Assembly (NCBI GenBank): GCA_031271275.1
Contig: JAISWA010000046.1
Coordinates: forward strand, 1-16,790
Direction: 5' to 3'
DNA: 16,790 nucleotides
Origin: Clostridiales bacterium
Lineage (GTDB): Bacteria > Bacillota > Clostridia > Lachnospirales > WQUN01
The position numbers and the translations under genes were made by a program. Positions 1 through 6,973 of this stretch are shown here, one piece after another; within the stretch, counting starts at the first letter, position 1, and every line of letters starts with the position of its first letter. The notes beneath the pieces were generated by a model. That model worked only from the letters and a program-made list of their open reading frames with translations, did not search any database and had not been told where the DNA came from.

Positions 1-26
1 TTATATATCCCGGCTCTGTCTTTCAT
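1..26 (-). CDS. 5' end of an unidentified gene, cut by the window edge
   Basis: Only eight codons are visible, reading MKDRAGIY, beginning at an ATG at 26 and leaving the window at 1. The start is supported by a very strong ribosome binding site, AGGAGG at 36-41 on the minus strand, nine bases upstream of the ATG. A 15-bp inverted repeat (45-88) lies immediately upstream of that site. The gene follows the recombinase on the same strand, so it may be the next cargo gene of the element or the first host gene beyond it. Its product cannot be identified from this fragment. Confidence 0.55.
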
Positions 27-44
27 CGGACAGCGCCTCCTTTG

Positions 45-88
45 ATATTGAAATTAATAATTTGATACCCAACTATTAATTTCAATAT
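45..88. repeat. perfect 15-bp AT-rich inverted repeat
   Basis: The arms at 45-59 (ATATTGAAATTAATA) and 74-88 (TATTAATTTCAATAT) are exact reverse complements, separated by 14 bases. On the minus strand the structure sits between the recombinase stop (141) and the ribosome binding site (36-41) of the next gene, only three bases from that site. It could be an operator for a dimeric repressor, an attenuator that folds beside the ribosome binding site, or part of an attachment region. It has no T-run on the minus strand directly after the second arm, so an intrinsic terminator is less likely. Confidence 0.6.
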
Positions 89-140
89 TACCATATTTAT
101 TGCAATTAAAACACGCTGTCTACCTTACAAGGCCGTCTGT

Positions 141-1760
141 TTATATATTCCAGTTGATGACGACCACCTGTTCTCCCGTTGACCTGTTTTTCTCCCCCAC
201 TTGAACAGAAACAATAAAGTCGTTGATTACCTCATGGGTCAGCAAGTCAATGCCCCGCCCTGTTTTAATCATCGTTTCAACAGCGTCATGGACGCTGTCT
301 TCCCGCTCATTATTATTGATTTCATTTATAAGTTGCCCTTGCCGCTGCAACAGCGATTCCTTTTCCTCGTCGAAAATACTTTTGTACATTAAAAAATCCT
401 CACCGGTAATAACACCGCTGAGTTTGTCGGAATACGCCATTGCCGTATTCCGTTGGATTTTTTTTAACGCCACGTCAATTTCGCAAAGTTGCTTCTTTTT
501 TATATCCGCGCTTACTCCGGTTGCGCTTAATGCTTCCACCACGCTGCCGCTAATATCCCCATGGGTTTCAACCGCAAGATAAGCGTCTATAAAAGCCTTA
601 ATCCTGATTGCGATATACCCCTGCAATTTATTCTCGCTGACGTAATGGGAGGAACAGCGTTGACCCTTTGTTTTAGCCGCAAGCAGGCAGCGCAAATACC
701 TGTCCGACCCGTTGCGGGACGCCCCGCTGCGGAACAGGGTGCTTCCGCAGTCAAGGCACACGACCTTCCCGGCAAGCAAATGCGGCGCGCGAACTGAGAG
801 GGCGCTTTCGTCGTAGAACAGCGTCCGCTTCTTATCCATCAGCCGCTGCGCCGTCTCGAAGGTGCGCCTGTCGATAACCGGTTCGTGCGCGTCCGGGACA
901 ATAACCCATTCGTCTTTCGGCACGGCGGACAGCTTTTTTGTTTTATAACTGACGCTTCGCTGCCGCCCCTGCACCAGGCTGCCTATGTAGGTTTCGTTCC
1001 GTAATATCTTTCGCACGGTATTAACGGCCCAAGCCCCGTAGAACTTGCTGAACTGACCGGCGTTGGCGTTTTGGTAGCGGATGCCCAACGCCGCCTTGTG
1101 CTGCGCCGGCGTGGGAATCCTCAAGCCGGTCAGTTTGGCGGCGATGGCGTTTACGCCCATGCCGGATAAGTACATATGGAAAATATCTTTGACCACCCGC
1201 GCCGCTTCCGCGTCTACTATCAGTTTATGTTTATCATCCGGGTCTTTTATGTAGCCGTAGCAGGTATACGCCCCCACGAACTGACCCTGCGCCCGCTTCG
1301 CGCTTAAAACGGCTTTCACATTTTCCGACAGGTCCTCGCAATACCATTCATTGATCAGCCCGTTTATTTGCCGCGCCTTTTTCCCGCCCCGCACAAAAGT
1401 GTCCACATGGTCAACCAAACTGATGAAGCGAATACCCCATAAAACAAAAAGCCCGTGTATATACCGCTCCACCAACTCCATATCCCTTGTAAACCGCGCC
1501 TGATGCTTGCAAAGGACAATGTTGAAAAGCCCGTTTTCCGCGTCTTTCAGCATTTGGTTAAACTGCGGTCTGTCGCTGAAGCCGCTGTAATCGTCGTCGG
1601 AATACACTTTGTAAACGATAAAATTTTGCCGAAGGGCATATTCCGTCAGCATCATTTTTTGGTTTTGGATGCTTTCGCTGTCGTCGCCCGCGCGAAGCTT
1701 TTCCGCGTCCTCTTTGGACAACCGGCAGTATATCGCCGCGAGGCTGCCGCCGGTCGTCAC
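141..1760 (-). CDS. large serine recombinase (integrase/transposase of a clostridial mobile element)
   Basis: Site-specific recombinase of the large serine family, expected to insert and excise an element through a phosphoserine DNA intermediate. In order: a resolvase domain with the YCRLS catalytic motif (nucleophile Ser15, Arg13), YSGFSDRP, and QARFTRD carrying the two active-site arginines (Arg89, Arg92); then a Recombinase domain (about 165-310); then a zinc ribbon with Cys335, Cys338, Cys358 and Cys369; then a charged, coiled-coil-like C-terminal part. I place the start at GTG 1760, about ten residues before the YCRLS motif, as is usual in this family. The frame stays open to 1964, but those 68 residues have no family resemblance and overlap a separate small ORF. 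From GTG the protein is 539 aa, the normal size. The GTG has no clear ribosome binding site of its own and overlaps the upstream stop by 4 bp (GTGA), suggesting translational coupling. The usual Ser before the RF of the SRF motif is Ala here. Confidence 0.93.
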   Translation of the reverse strand: MTTGGSLAAIYCRLSKEDAEKLRAGDDSESIQNQKMMLTEYALRQNFIVYKVYSDDDYSGFSDRPQFNQMLKDAENGLFNIVLCKHQARFTRDMELVERYIHGLFVLWGIRFISLVDHVDTFVRGGKKARQINGLINEWYCEDLSENVKAVLSAKRAQGQFVGAYTCYGYIKDPDDKHKLIVDAEAARVVKDIFHMYLSGMGVNAIAAKLTGLRIPTPAQHKAALGIRYQNANAGQFSKFYGAWAVNTVRKILRNETYIGSLVQGRQRSVSYKTKKLSAVPKDEWVIVPDAHEPVIDRRTFETAQRLMDKKRTLFYDESALSVRAPHLLAGKVVCLDCGSTLFRSGASRNGSDRYLRCLLAAKTKGQRCSSHYVSENKLQGYIAIRIKAFIDAYLAVETHGDISGSVVEALSATGVSADIKKKQLCEIDVALKKIQRNTAMAYSDKLSGVITGEDFLMYKSIFDEEKESLLQRQGQLINEINNNEREDSVHDAVETMIKTGRGIDLLTHEVINDFIVSVQVGEKNRSTGEQVVVINWNI

Positions 1761-1891
1761 TGCTTTTGCGCGTGCGCTTTCCGGTACGCGTTGGCTATCA
1801 GCCGGACGATATTGCTTTTTAGCTGCGCGTTGCGGCTTTCGGCAGTTTTTGAAACGAAAGTTTCTTTGAGGATGATTTTTGAGGGTTTCAT
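1757..1891 (-). CDS. small basic protein (44 aa) translationally coupled to the recombinase
   Basis: ATG at 1891 follows a purine-rich ribosome binding site (AAGGAAGG, with the last G 11 bases upstream). The ORF ends in a TGA at 1757-1759 that shares GTGA with the recombinase start. The product is short, Lys/Arg-rich and probably helical (begins MKPSKIILKE, ends RKAHAQKQ), without cysteines or a membrane segment. I do not recognise the family. Its position suggests either a small partner or regulator of the recombinase (some large serine recombinases need a small directionality factor) or just a leader peptide that couples translation. Function is inference; the reading frame, ribosome binding site and overlap are visible. 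Confidence 0.5.
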   Translation of the reverse strand: MKPSKIILKETFVSKTAESRNAQLKSNIVRLIANAYRKAHAQKQ

Positions 1892-1968
1892 TCAGACGCC
1901 CGCCTTCCTTTAGACATGCCGTTAAAGGAATATATGCGGGGAATGCTTGTACAATTGCCTTCACCCAT
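1888..1968 (-). CDS. possible very short ORF (26 aa) upstream of the recombinase pair
   Basis: An ATG at 1968 opens 26 codons (MGEGNCTSIPRIYSFNGMSK...) ending in a TGA at 1888-1890 that overlaps the ATG of the next small ORF by 4 bp (ATGA). The frame stays open upstream to a stop near 2030, so it may be the tail of a truncated gene rather than a complete one. No convincing ribosome binding site is seen. The back-to-back 4-bp overlaps with the next two ORFs are the main reason to record it. The family is not recognised and a chance ORF is quite possible. Confidence 0.22.
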   Translation of the reverse strand: MGEGNCTSIPRIYSFNGMSKGRRASE

Positions 1969-2171
1969 ATCCCTGCCGGAAGTCAAAAGTAAGCAGGTAC
2001 CCCTTTTTGCGTGCTTGGAATTCCTATATCATAGCAACTGCTCATACGCGTCTTCCCGCGCGGCTTCGCCTTTCAAAAGCTTCAACGCGTTTAACCGTTT
2101 GCCTGTACGGCAGCCTGTTTTATCCAGAAATAAAAGCAACCCGACGACACAGATTGGAGCCAAAACCGCAT

Positions 2172-3257
2172 ATGACCGACCTCTTGTTAAACTGGTACAA
2201 ACATCACCGCCGCGACCTGCCGTGGCGGGAAAACATACAGCCCTACCGTATCTGGGTATCGGAGATTATGGCACAGCAGACGCGTATCGCGCAGCTGCTG
2301 CCTTTTTATGAGCGCTTCATCGCCCGCTTTCCCGACGTAAAAGCGTTGGCGGAGGCTTCCGAGGATGAGGTATTAAAAGAATGGGCGGGCATGGGGTATT
2401 ACGCCCGGGCGCGAAATTTACACACCGCCGCGAAAATCCTTCTGCGGGAACAAGCCGGCGCGTTGCCGGAAACCGCCGAAGAATGGCGGCGCTTGCCGGG
2501 GGTGGGGGAATACACCGCCGGCGCGATAATGAGTATCGCATACGGTGCGCGGGAAGCGGCGGTGGACGGCAACGCCCTTCGGGTATACGCGCGTTTGGCG
2601 GACGACGCTACGGATATTTCCGCCCCCGCCGCCAAGAAATCGGCGGCGGCGTTCATCAAGGCAGCCATGCCAACCGAGCCAAAGCGGGTCAGTCAATTTA
2701 CCCAGGCATTGATGGAACTGGGCGCGTTAATTTGCGTGCCCGGGCGCGAACCGCGCTGCGGGGAATGCCCGTTGGAGCGCGTCTGCCTTTCCCGCCGCGC
2801 GGGCAGGGAAAAGCTTCTGCCCGTAAAGTCCTCCAAGCGCCCCCCGAAGGAAACGGATATAACCGTACTGCTCATACAAAACCCGACCGGGCGCGTGCTG
2901 ACGCGGCGGCGCACGGAAAATCTGCTGCGGGGCATGTGGGTTTTTTATCTGATAGAAAAGTCTTTGACGGAGGAGGAAATCAGCGGTTATGTACGGTCGA
3001 TGGGTTACACGATACAGGCATGGGAAGCAATCGGTTCCGCTTCCCATGTGTTTACCCACCGTATTTGGCGGATGAAGGGATACGCGGTATACGTCCATGA
3101 AACGCATACCGTCGAGGATTACGCGTTTACTTCAAAAGAAGCCCTCGGGCAGTTGGCGCTGCCGAAGGCTATGCGGTTTTACAGCGACTGGCTGTTAAGT
3201 TTACGCACACTGTGCCCACCCCCCGTGCCCGGCGTCGAGTATAACCACTTTTTTTGA
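2172..3257 (+). CDS. mutY: A/G-specific adenine DNA glycosylase MutY, with altered C-terminus
   Basis: Removes adenine mispaired with 8-oxoguanine in base excision repair. Visible marks: catalytic Glu31 in WVSEIMAQQT, a helix-hairpin-helix LPGVGEYTAGA (108-118), catalytic Asp132 in VDGN, and an iron-sulfur cluster motif Cys188-x7-Cys196-x2-Cys199-x5-Cys205. A NUDIX-like 8-oxoG recognition domain follows (about 228-340, with SHVFTHRIW at 291-299). I chose ATG 2172 because family similarity begins there (MTDLLLNWYKHHRRDLPW); the open frame upstream to 1947 shows no similarity. The protein is 361 aa, a usual length. The last 18 residues, LRTLCPPPVPGVEYNHFF, are antisense to a truncated amidase gene and are not a natural MutY tail. 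The original stop was probably lost by a deletion, though the core domains look intact. Confidence 0.95.
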   Translation: MTDLLLNWYKHHRRDLPWRENIQPYRIWVSEIMAQQTRIAQLLPFYERFIARFPDVKALAEASEDEVLKEWAGMGYYARARNLHTAAKILLREQAGALPETAEEWRRLPGVGEYTAGAIMSIAYGAREAAVDGNALRVYARLADDATDISAPAAKKSAAAFIKAAMPTEPKRVSQFTQALMELGALICVPGREPRCGECPLERVCLSRRAGREKLLPVKSSKRPPKETDITVLLIQNPTGRVLTRRRTENLLRGMWVFYLIEKSLTEEEISGYVRSMGYTIQAWEAIGSASHVFTHRIWRMKGYAVYVHETHTVEDYAFTSKEALGQLALPKAMRFYSDWLLSLRTLCPPPVPGVEYNHFF

Positions 3258-3377
3258 GACGGGCATGGCGAAAACGGGAGCGCTCTCCGACAAATACGCG
3301 CTGATCAAGCCCCCCGCGATAAACAGTCCGTATATGATCATCAGTATCCGTTCCTTGGTAATGCTGAATACGCGCAC
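3201..3377 (-). pseudogene. 5' remnant of a CwlD-like N-acetylmuramoyl-L-alanine amidase
   Basis: From GTG 3377, preceded by GGAGG with an 8-base spacer, the frame encodes a short basic N-terminus, a hydrophobic signal-anchor (ILMIIYGLFIAGGLISAYL), a linker, and then KKVVILDAGHGGW. That last motif opens the Amidase_3 domain and its His is the first zinc ligand. The frame stops seven codons after the His, at 3201-3203, so about three quarters of a normal catalytic domain (the Glu and second His ligands included) is missing. CwlD-type amidases shape spore cortex, consistent with a spore-forming host. The break point lies inside the 3' end of mutY on the opposite strand, so a deletion probably joined two convergent genes here. 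No active enzyme can be made. Confidence 0.72.
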
Positions 3378-3529
3378 CTGAAAGACCTCCAAACTTAAAT
3401 TTCGACTTTAGGGGCTCTCGCGCAATAACCTGTCCATCCCCGCGGTCCATCTCGCGCGAATCTTGCCCTGTTATTTCGTTCCAGTCCTTTACAGCATATT
3501 CGCAGTTGCCGGGGAATATACGCCCGCGC

Positions 3530-3558
3530 TTCTCACCGCGCCCGTCTGCCTTTATAAT
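3530..3558 (+). promoter_or_regulatory. sigma-A-type promoter of the CHAT operon
   Basis: A perfect -10 box TATAAT lies at 3553-3558, with TTCTCA (4 of 6 matches to TTGACA) at 3530-3535 and a 17-base spacer. The predicted start of transcription, near 3565, leaves a leader of about 30 bases before the first gene's ATG at 3595. No operator palindrome is obvious. Confidence 0.55.
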
Positions 3559-3594
3559 GCTAAAGAAAGTTATACGGAACGCGGGAGGTATGCC

Positions 3595-4734
3595 ATGGCG
3601 ACTGACCAACTCTCACCGGAAAACATCCATAAAACAAAAGCGCTGTGCTGCGGCGAAAACCCCGAGGGGGTTGTCTTTGCCGACGAGGTGATTCAAGCCG
3701 TACTCAGGCTTTGGGTCGAGCCCAACGATACATGGGCGCGGGCCATCCTTTCCGCGTATTACTTTTATGGCAATCAGGACGCCGGTACCCACAGCGCGAT
3801 GGCGCAGGCTTTGTTCCTGACAGACCTCACCCGCCGCGTCCACCAGTTCCAAAGATACGGTAAAATTACGCTGTATTCTTTTATGGAATACGTGGAGGAG
3901 CATGTTGAAAAAGACTTATACGCGACTTTTAAACGTATCAAGGAGCGGCGCCAAGAAATTGCCCCGGCGGTATTAATCAATGACGACAGGTTGATCGGCG
4001 TCTACGCGCATATGGTGGGCGGGCGCTCTTACCGGCGCAACGCCCGCGGCAATATCGTACAGGGCAATATCAACCCCGGCGGCAACCTGAATATACTTAC
4101 CCATACGGAAGTGGAGATTAAACTGGAATTCGAAAAGTATCTGACCGACCGCAATGAAAAGTATTTGCAAGGCAAATGGGTACCAAGCGCGCCGCGGGTC
4201 AGAAGCAAAGACGCAAACGGAAAGGAACGCGTTATTCCCCTCGGCAAGCAAGACCTGCAAATGTCGGATGCGGAACTGTCCGCAACCCTTCGTAAAATAG
4301 CGGATTATCAAGATAAGATCAAAAAATTTAAAGACGGGATGCATGGGAAGAAAACGCGCAAAAAGCCTGTCCTCTCCATCCCTCCGGAATTTGTTTTCCC
4401 GCCGCTTGAGGTTTTTAAAGACTGGTACCGGCAAAATAGGCCGGGCAAGTTAGACGGGCGGCGGTCGCCCGTATATTTTTTCCTATATGCGCATTATTTC
4501 CTTCCCCAAAAATTCGGTTGGGAAAAACAGGACGAGGTATATTTTGAAGATTACAACACGCGGTTCGAGCTCTATAAATTAGAGAAGAACGACGCGCCCG
4601 ACTGGGAAGGCTTAAACCTTAAATTTTATGAGGAATACGGGACCTATCCGAAACCCGGATTCAGTACCGTTATCCATCAATACAGAGGCATTGAAACCAT
4701 GCAAAGCTTCATCGATTGGTGCATAAAAAAATAA
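3595..4734 (+). CDS. unrecognised 379-aa protein, first gene of the CHAT-protease operon
   Basis: ATG 3595 has a good ribosome binding site (GGGAGG, six bases upstream) and a promoter just ahead. I do not recognise the family. The N-terminal third (about 26-125) is helical and ends in a charged helix (KRIKERRQEI). A Gly/Asn-rich stretch follows (RGNIVQGNINPGGNLN, 151-166). Residues 205-260 are highly charged and Lys-rich, with a probable coiled coil at 225-250. The C-terminal part (265-379) is rich in Trp, Tyr and Phe. There is no signal peptide or membrane span, so it is probably cytosolic. It is 41 bases upstream of the zinc-finger gene and reads the same way as the CHAT protease. In such operons the extra protein can be a sensor, adaptor or protease substrate; which of these applies here is inference. 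Confidence 0.85.
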   Translation: MATDQLSPENIHKTKALCCGENPEGVVFADEVIQAVLRLWVEPNDTWARAILSAYYFYGNQDAGTHSAMAQALFLTDLTRRVHQFQRYGKITLYSFMEYVEEHVEKDLYATFKRIKERRQEIAPAVLINDDRLIGVYAHMVGGRSYRRNARGNIVQGNINPGGNLNILTHTEVEIKLEFEKYLTDRNEKYLQGKWVPSAPRVRSKDANGKERVIPLGKQDLQMSDAELSATLRKIADYQDKIKKFKDGMHGKKTRKKPVLSIPPEFVFPPLEVFKDWYRQNRPGKLDGRRSPVYFFLYAHYFLPQKFGWEKQDEVYFEDYNTRFELYKLEKNDAPDWEGLNLKFYEEYGTYPKPGFSTVIHQYRGIETMQSFIDWCIKK

Positions 4735-4775
4735 TGAAGAATTGGCGTGGGGATTGTAAGGAGGGGGATGCCGCA

Positions 4776-5366
4776 ATGGTTTTGACCGCGGAGCAATGCT
4801 TTGACGAAGACGGCTGTCTCATTCCGTCGCTTACGCACCTATATTTCGGAAGGACGGATGCGCCGGACGAGCGTATCGCGCGGCACATGGAGGAATGCCC
4901 CCGTTGCTTTGCGATGTTTGACAGCCTGGTCAGGCGAGACAGGGTAAAAGTCCTTCCGCGAAACATGGGTTGGGAAGATTATTTCCCCATCAGGGCAACC
5001 GATATTAACATCCGCACGCAAACCGCGGCCGCCGCCAACGACGACCCTTCGCAGTGCAAAGCGGTGTATACCTGCAGCTTCCGGGATATAAACATCAAGG
5101 TGATTTATCAAGGCAACGAAGACACGGTCATTCTGCTCGACTGTAAAGATTGCCGCGAGCTGTATTACAGCCCGCTTTCGGAGTATGAAGAACTTGAGGA
5201 TATAACCCCTTCCGGGCTTGAGCGCAAAACCGTTAAAATGGAACGGCAAAATGGGCAGGCGGTTTATAAGATAGACGGCGGAAGACGCGCGTTGATAAAG
5301 ATATCGGGCGTGGAGGGCTCGTTCATCGTATTCACGATGGAGCATATACTGGGGCAGCGCAAATGA
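4776..5366 (+). CDS. anti-sigma-like zinc-finger protein with unknown C-terminal domain
   Basis: 196 aa from ATG 4776, preceded by AAGGAGGGGG at 4758-4767; an ATG at 4768 is out of frame and soon stops. Residues 16-50 resemble the zf-HC2 fold of ZAS anti-sigma factors, with the metal site His37-x3-Cys41-x2-Cys44 in RHMEECPRCFAMFDSL. Unlike classical anti-sigma factors it has no membrane helix. The rest (95-196) looks beta-rich, with another Cys pair in DCKDC (122-126), and is not recognised. Its stop codon overlaps the start of the CHAT protease by 4 bp (ATGA), so the two proteins are probably made in fixed ratio and may interact. Possible roles are a regulator held by the protease, a protease substrate, or an adaptor. 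No sigma factor gene is next to it, so an anti-sigma role is not supported by context. Confidence 0.85.
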   Translation: MVLTAEQCFDEDGCLIPSLTHLYFGRTDAPDERIARHMEECPRCFAMFDSLVRRDRVKVLPRNMGWEDYFPIRATDINIRTQTAAAANDDPSQCKAVYTCSFRDINIKVIYQGNEDTVILLDCKDCRELYYSPLSEYEELEDITPSGLERKTVKMERQNGQAVYKIDGGRRALIKISGVEGSFIVFTMEHILGQRK

Positions 5367-6625
5367 TTTCCGCGTACATGAAGCTTGAAAGCGATTTTAT
5401 GCGCGTCAAAGTGAAGGGCGGCAGGCTGTATAAAGCGGAAAAATCCTTCGGTCATCTGAAACGGTCTGATATATCGCAAAAACAGGCGGCGGCGGATAAC
5501 CGTGAAACCCGAACAGGCATAGGGGATACGCTTTCAGGCTGTTTACCGAAAGGGTTCCTGAAATGGATTGAAAGAAATTTGCCCCTATTGCAGTGCGAAG
5601 GGCTTGTGCTTTTATTTGAAACGCCCCTGCTCGCGGAGTTTCACTGGGAATACGTGCAGGCGGGGGAAGGATTGTACTGGTACCATTTCCCGCTGATGAG
5701 GTCGATACCCGGCTCGACTTACGGCCCGCGCACAGGCGAGCGGAACCCTTCCTACGGTTTCTTTACCCTTAACGATTTGGGCATAGGCGGAACGCCGGTG
5801 AAAAATGTATTGGAAGACGCGTTGGGTGAGCGAAATGTCCATTATACGCTGATAGAACCGGAGAATTTTGAAACGCCCGCCCTCGCCCTTGAAAAGCTTA
5901 AAGAAGATTTACAGCGTAACGACTTCCTCCATATCGCCTGTCACGGCGGCACGGGCGAATTAGTCTCCAACATGTGGCAGCGCGGCTACGGAAAGAGAGA
6001 ACCCTTTTGCGACGCCGGTCAGCTTCAAAACGCGGCTTGCCCGAGGGTTGCGTTGGTAGACGCGTGCCATTCCGGTGAAACGGGAACCGAGCCCGCAGAT
6101 TGGAAAAGCACGTTGCCGGGCAGCTTTATAAAACCGGACGGTTCCGCCGTGTACGCGGCGAATATCGGGCGAAGCGTGTACGGAACACTGGATGTGACCG
6201 CGTTCGCGAGCCATTTTATAAAACTATTTTGTGTTGAGTATAAAGACCGCCCGTTTGTGGATGCGCTGCGGGAAACGAGGAAAAGGCAGGGTCAGGACGA
6301 CAAGAACACGCAAATCGTTTATGTTTCCGAAGATTGGGACATTACCTGCCCCTGCGGGGAAATTGTTTTAAAGGGTTGGAAACCGGGCGAAGGCGTTGAA
6401 TACGACATGAAGGACGACGCGCTGCTTCCGCTAAAAACCTATAAACCGTCCTATACGGTTGCCGTCGCGACCGGTGTCGCCGGGTTTTTAATGGCAGTCA
6501 TCACACTGGTAACCGACAGGGTTTACGGCACGGTATATATTGCCGGGTATGCCGCGAGCGCGGCGATTATGGCGGCATCCGGTATTTCCGCGTTGCGGCA
6601 GTACATAAGTATAAGGACGCGTTGA
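5363..6625 (+). CDS. CHAT-domain (caspase-like) cysteine protease with C-terminal membrane hairpin
   Basis: 420 aa. The CHAT fold is marked by a beta strand plus the HWE form of the PWE motif (LLAEFHWEYV, 89-98), the arginine of LMRSIPG (111-117), the catalytic His194 in LHIACHGG, and the catalytic Cys235 in LVDACHSG. The latter resembles the metacaspase Cys motif. Two hydrophobic segments near 364-384 and 390-412 form a membrane hairpin, ending in a basic tail, so the protease domain is probably cytosolic and tethered to the inner membrane. ATG 5363 overlaps the upstream stop by 4 bp. CHAT proteases act as death effectors or switches in several bacterial defence systems (for example with gasdermins or type III-E CRISPR), usually cutting a protein encoded next door. 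Here the candidate partners are the two upstream proteins. Protease family assignment is firm; the biological role is inference. Confidence 0.88.
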   Translation: MISAYMKLESDFMRVKVKGGRLYKAEKSFGHLKRSDISQKQAAADNRETRTGIGDTLSGCLPKGFLKWIERNLPLLQCEGLVLLFETPLLAEFHWEYVQAGEGLYWYHFPLMRSIPGSTYGPRTGERNPSYGFFTLNDLGIGGTPVKNVLEDALGERNVHYTLIEPENFETPALALEKLKEDLQRNDFLHIACHGGTGELVSNMWQRGYGKREPFCDAGQLQNAACPRVALVDACHSGETGTEPADWKSTLPGSFIKPDGSAVYAANIGRSVYGTLDVTAFASHFIKLFCVEYKDRPFVDALRETRKRQGQDDKNTQIVYVSEDWDITCPCGEIVLKGWKPGEGVEYDMKDDALLPLKTYKPSYTVAVATGVAGFLMAVITLVTDRVYGTVYIAGYAASAAIMAASGISALRQYISIRTR

Positions 6626-6738
6626 TTGCTTTACCCTAACCACAGTTTTGCTATGATCGAAGACGAATGGTTTCGTTAAAGGGGTTTAGGGCGGTAAGGA
6701 CGCCGCCGGTTTCAGATTTGTTATAGCCCTTGTTCGTC

Positions 6739-6955
6739 GCACGTCAAACGCATGAGCGCGTTTTGGTATTTTTGGCGTCGCAGACTTAAATCCGCAAGGC
6801 GGGCTTTGCCCGCCTGAGGGAAATCGGCGTCCGCAAATCCGAACAAAGTGAGGATTTGAAGCCGATTCTGTCAAACCGCACATCGTGGAAATGCCGGAGG
6901 AGCGCAGCGACGAAGCATTTTCACGAACGCCAAACGCGTCATGCGTTTGGCGTGC
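6739..6955. mobile_element. MITE-like / palindromic extragenic element (217 bp)
   Basis: The gap 6626-7032 holds no convincing gene. Within it, GCACGTCAAACGCATGA (6739-6755) and the reverse complement of 6939-6955 match at 16 of 17 bases, forming terminal inverted repeats. CTTGTTCG occurs as an 8-bp direct repeat just outside the left end (6729-6736) and at the right end (6955-6962), as expected of a target duplication. Inside are several hairpins: an 8-bp stem with TTT loop (6797-6815), a nested stem (6822-6828 with 6861-6867, and 6834-6840 with 6852-6858), a 10-bp stem (6885-6894 with 6915-6924), and an 11-bp stem (6927-6953). It encodes no transposase, so it would be non-autonomous. An alternative is a REP/BIME-type repeat or a structured RNA. 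Confidence 0.6.
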
Positions 6956-6973
6956 TTGTTCGCCGGCTCTTTG

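Noticed and set aside
1761..1964. 68-residue N-terminal extension of the recombinase
   Set aside because: No family similarity, and it overlaps a separately supported small ORF; GTG 1760 gives the normal family length.
1947..2171. In-frame extension upstream of MutY
   Set aside because: Similarity to MutY begins exactly at ATG 2172; the upstream residues look like translated non-coding sequence.
27..2171. Direct-repeat attachment sites flanking the recombinase region
   Set aside because: I compared 27-140 with 1970-2171 by eye and found no convincing shared core; the element boundaries remain undefined.
2381..3100. 239-aa plus-strand ORF overlapping mutY
   Set aside because: Arg/Gly-rich product with no recognisable motif, in another frame of the well-supported mutY gene.
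3169..3609. 146-aa minus-strand ORF across the mutY/CHAT-operon gap
   Set aside because: Shifted frame of the amidase remnant plus promoter region; no motif, no ribosome binding site at its start.
3595..4734. Phage head-morphogenesis or toxin identity for the 379-aa protein
   Set aside because: The Gly/Asn-rich stretch and charged helices were suggestive, but no diagnostic motif could be seen, so no function is assigned.
6686..6883. 65-aa minus-strand ORF in the intergenic region
   Set aside because: Lies largely on the palindromic MITE-like element; the translation reflects repeat sequence and has no ribosome binding site.
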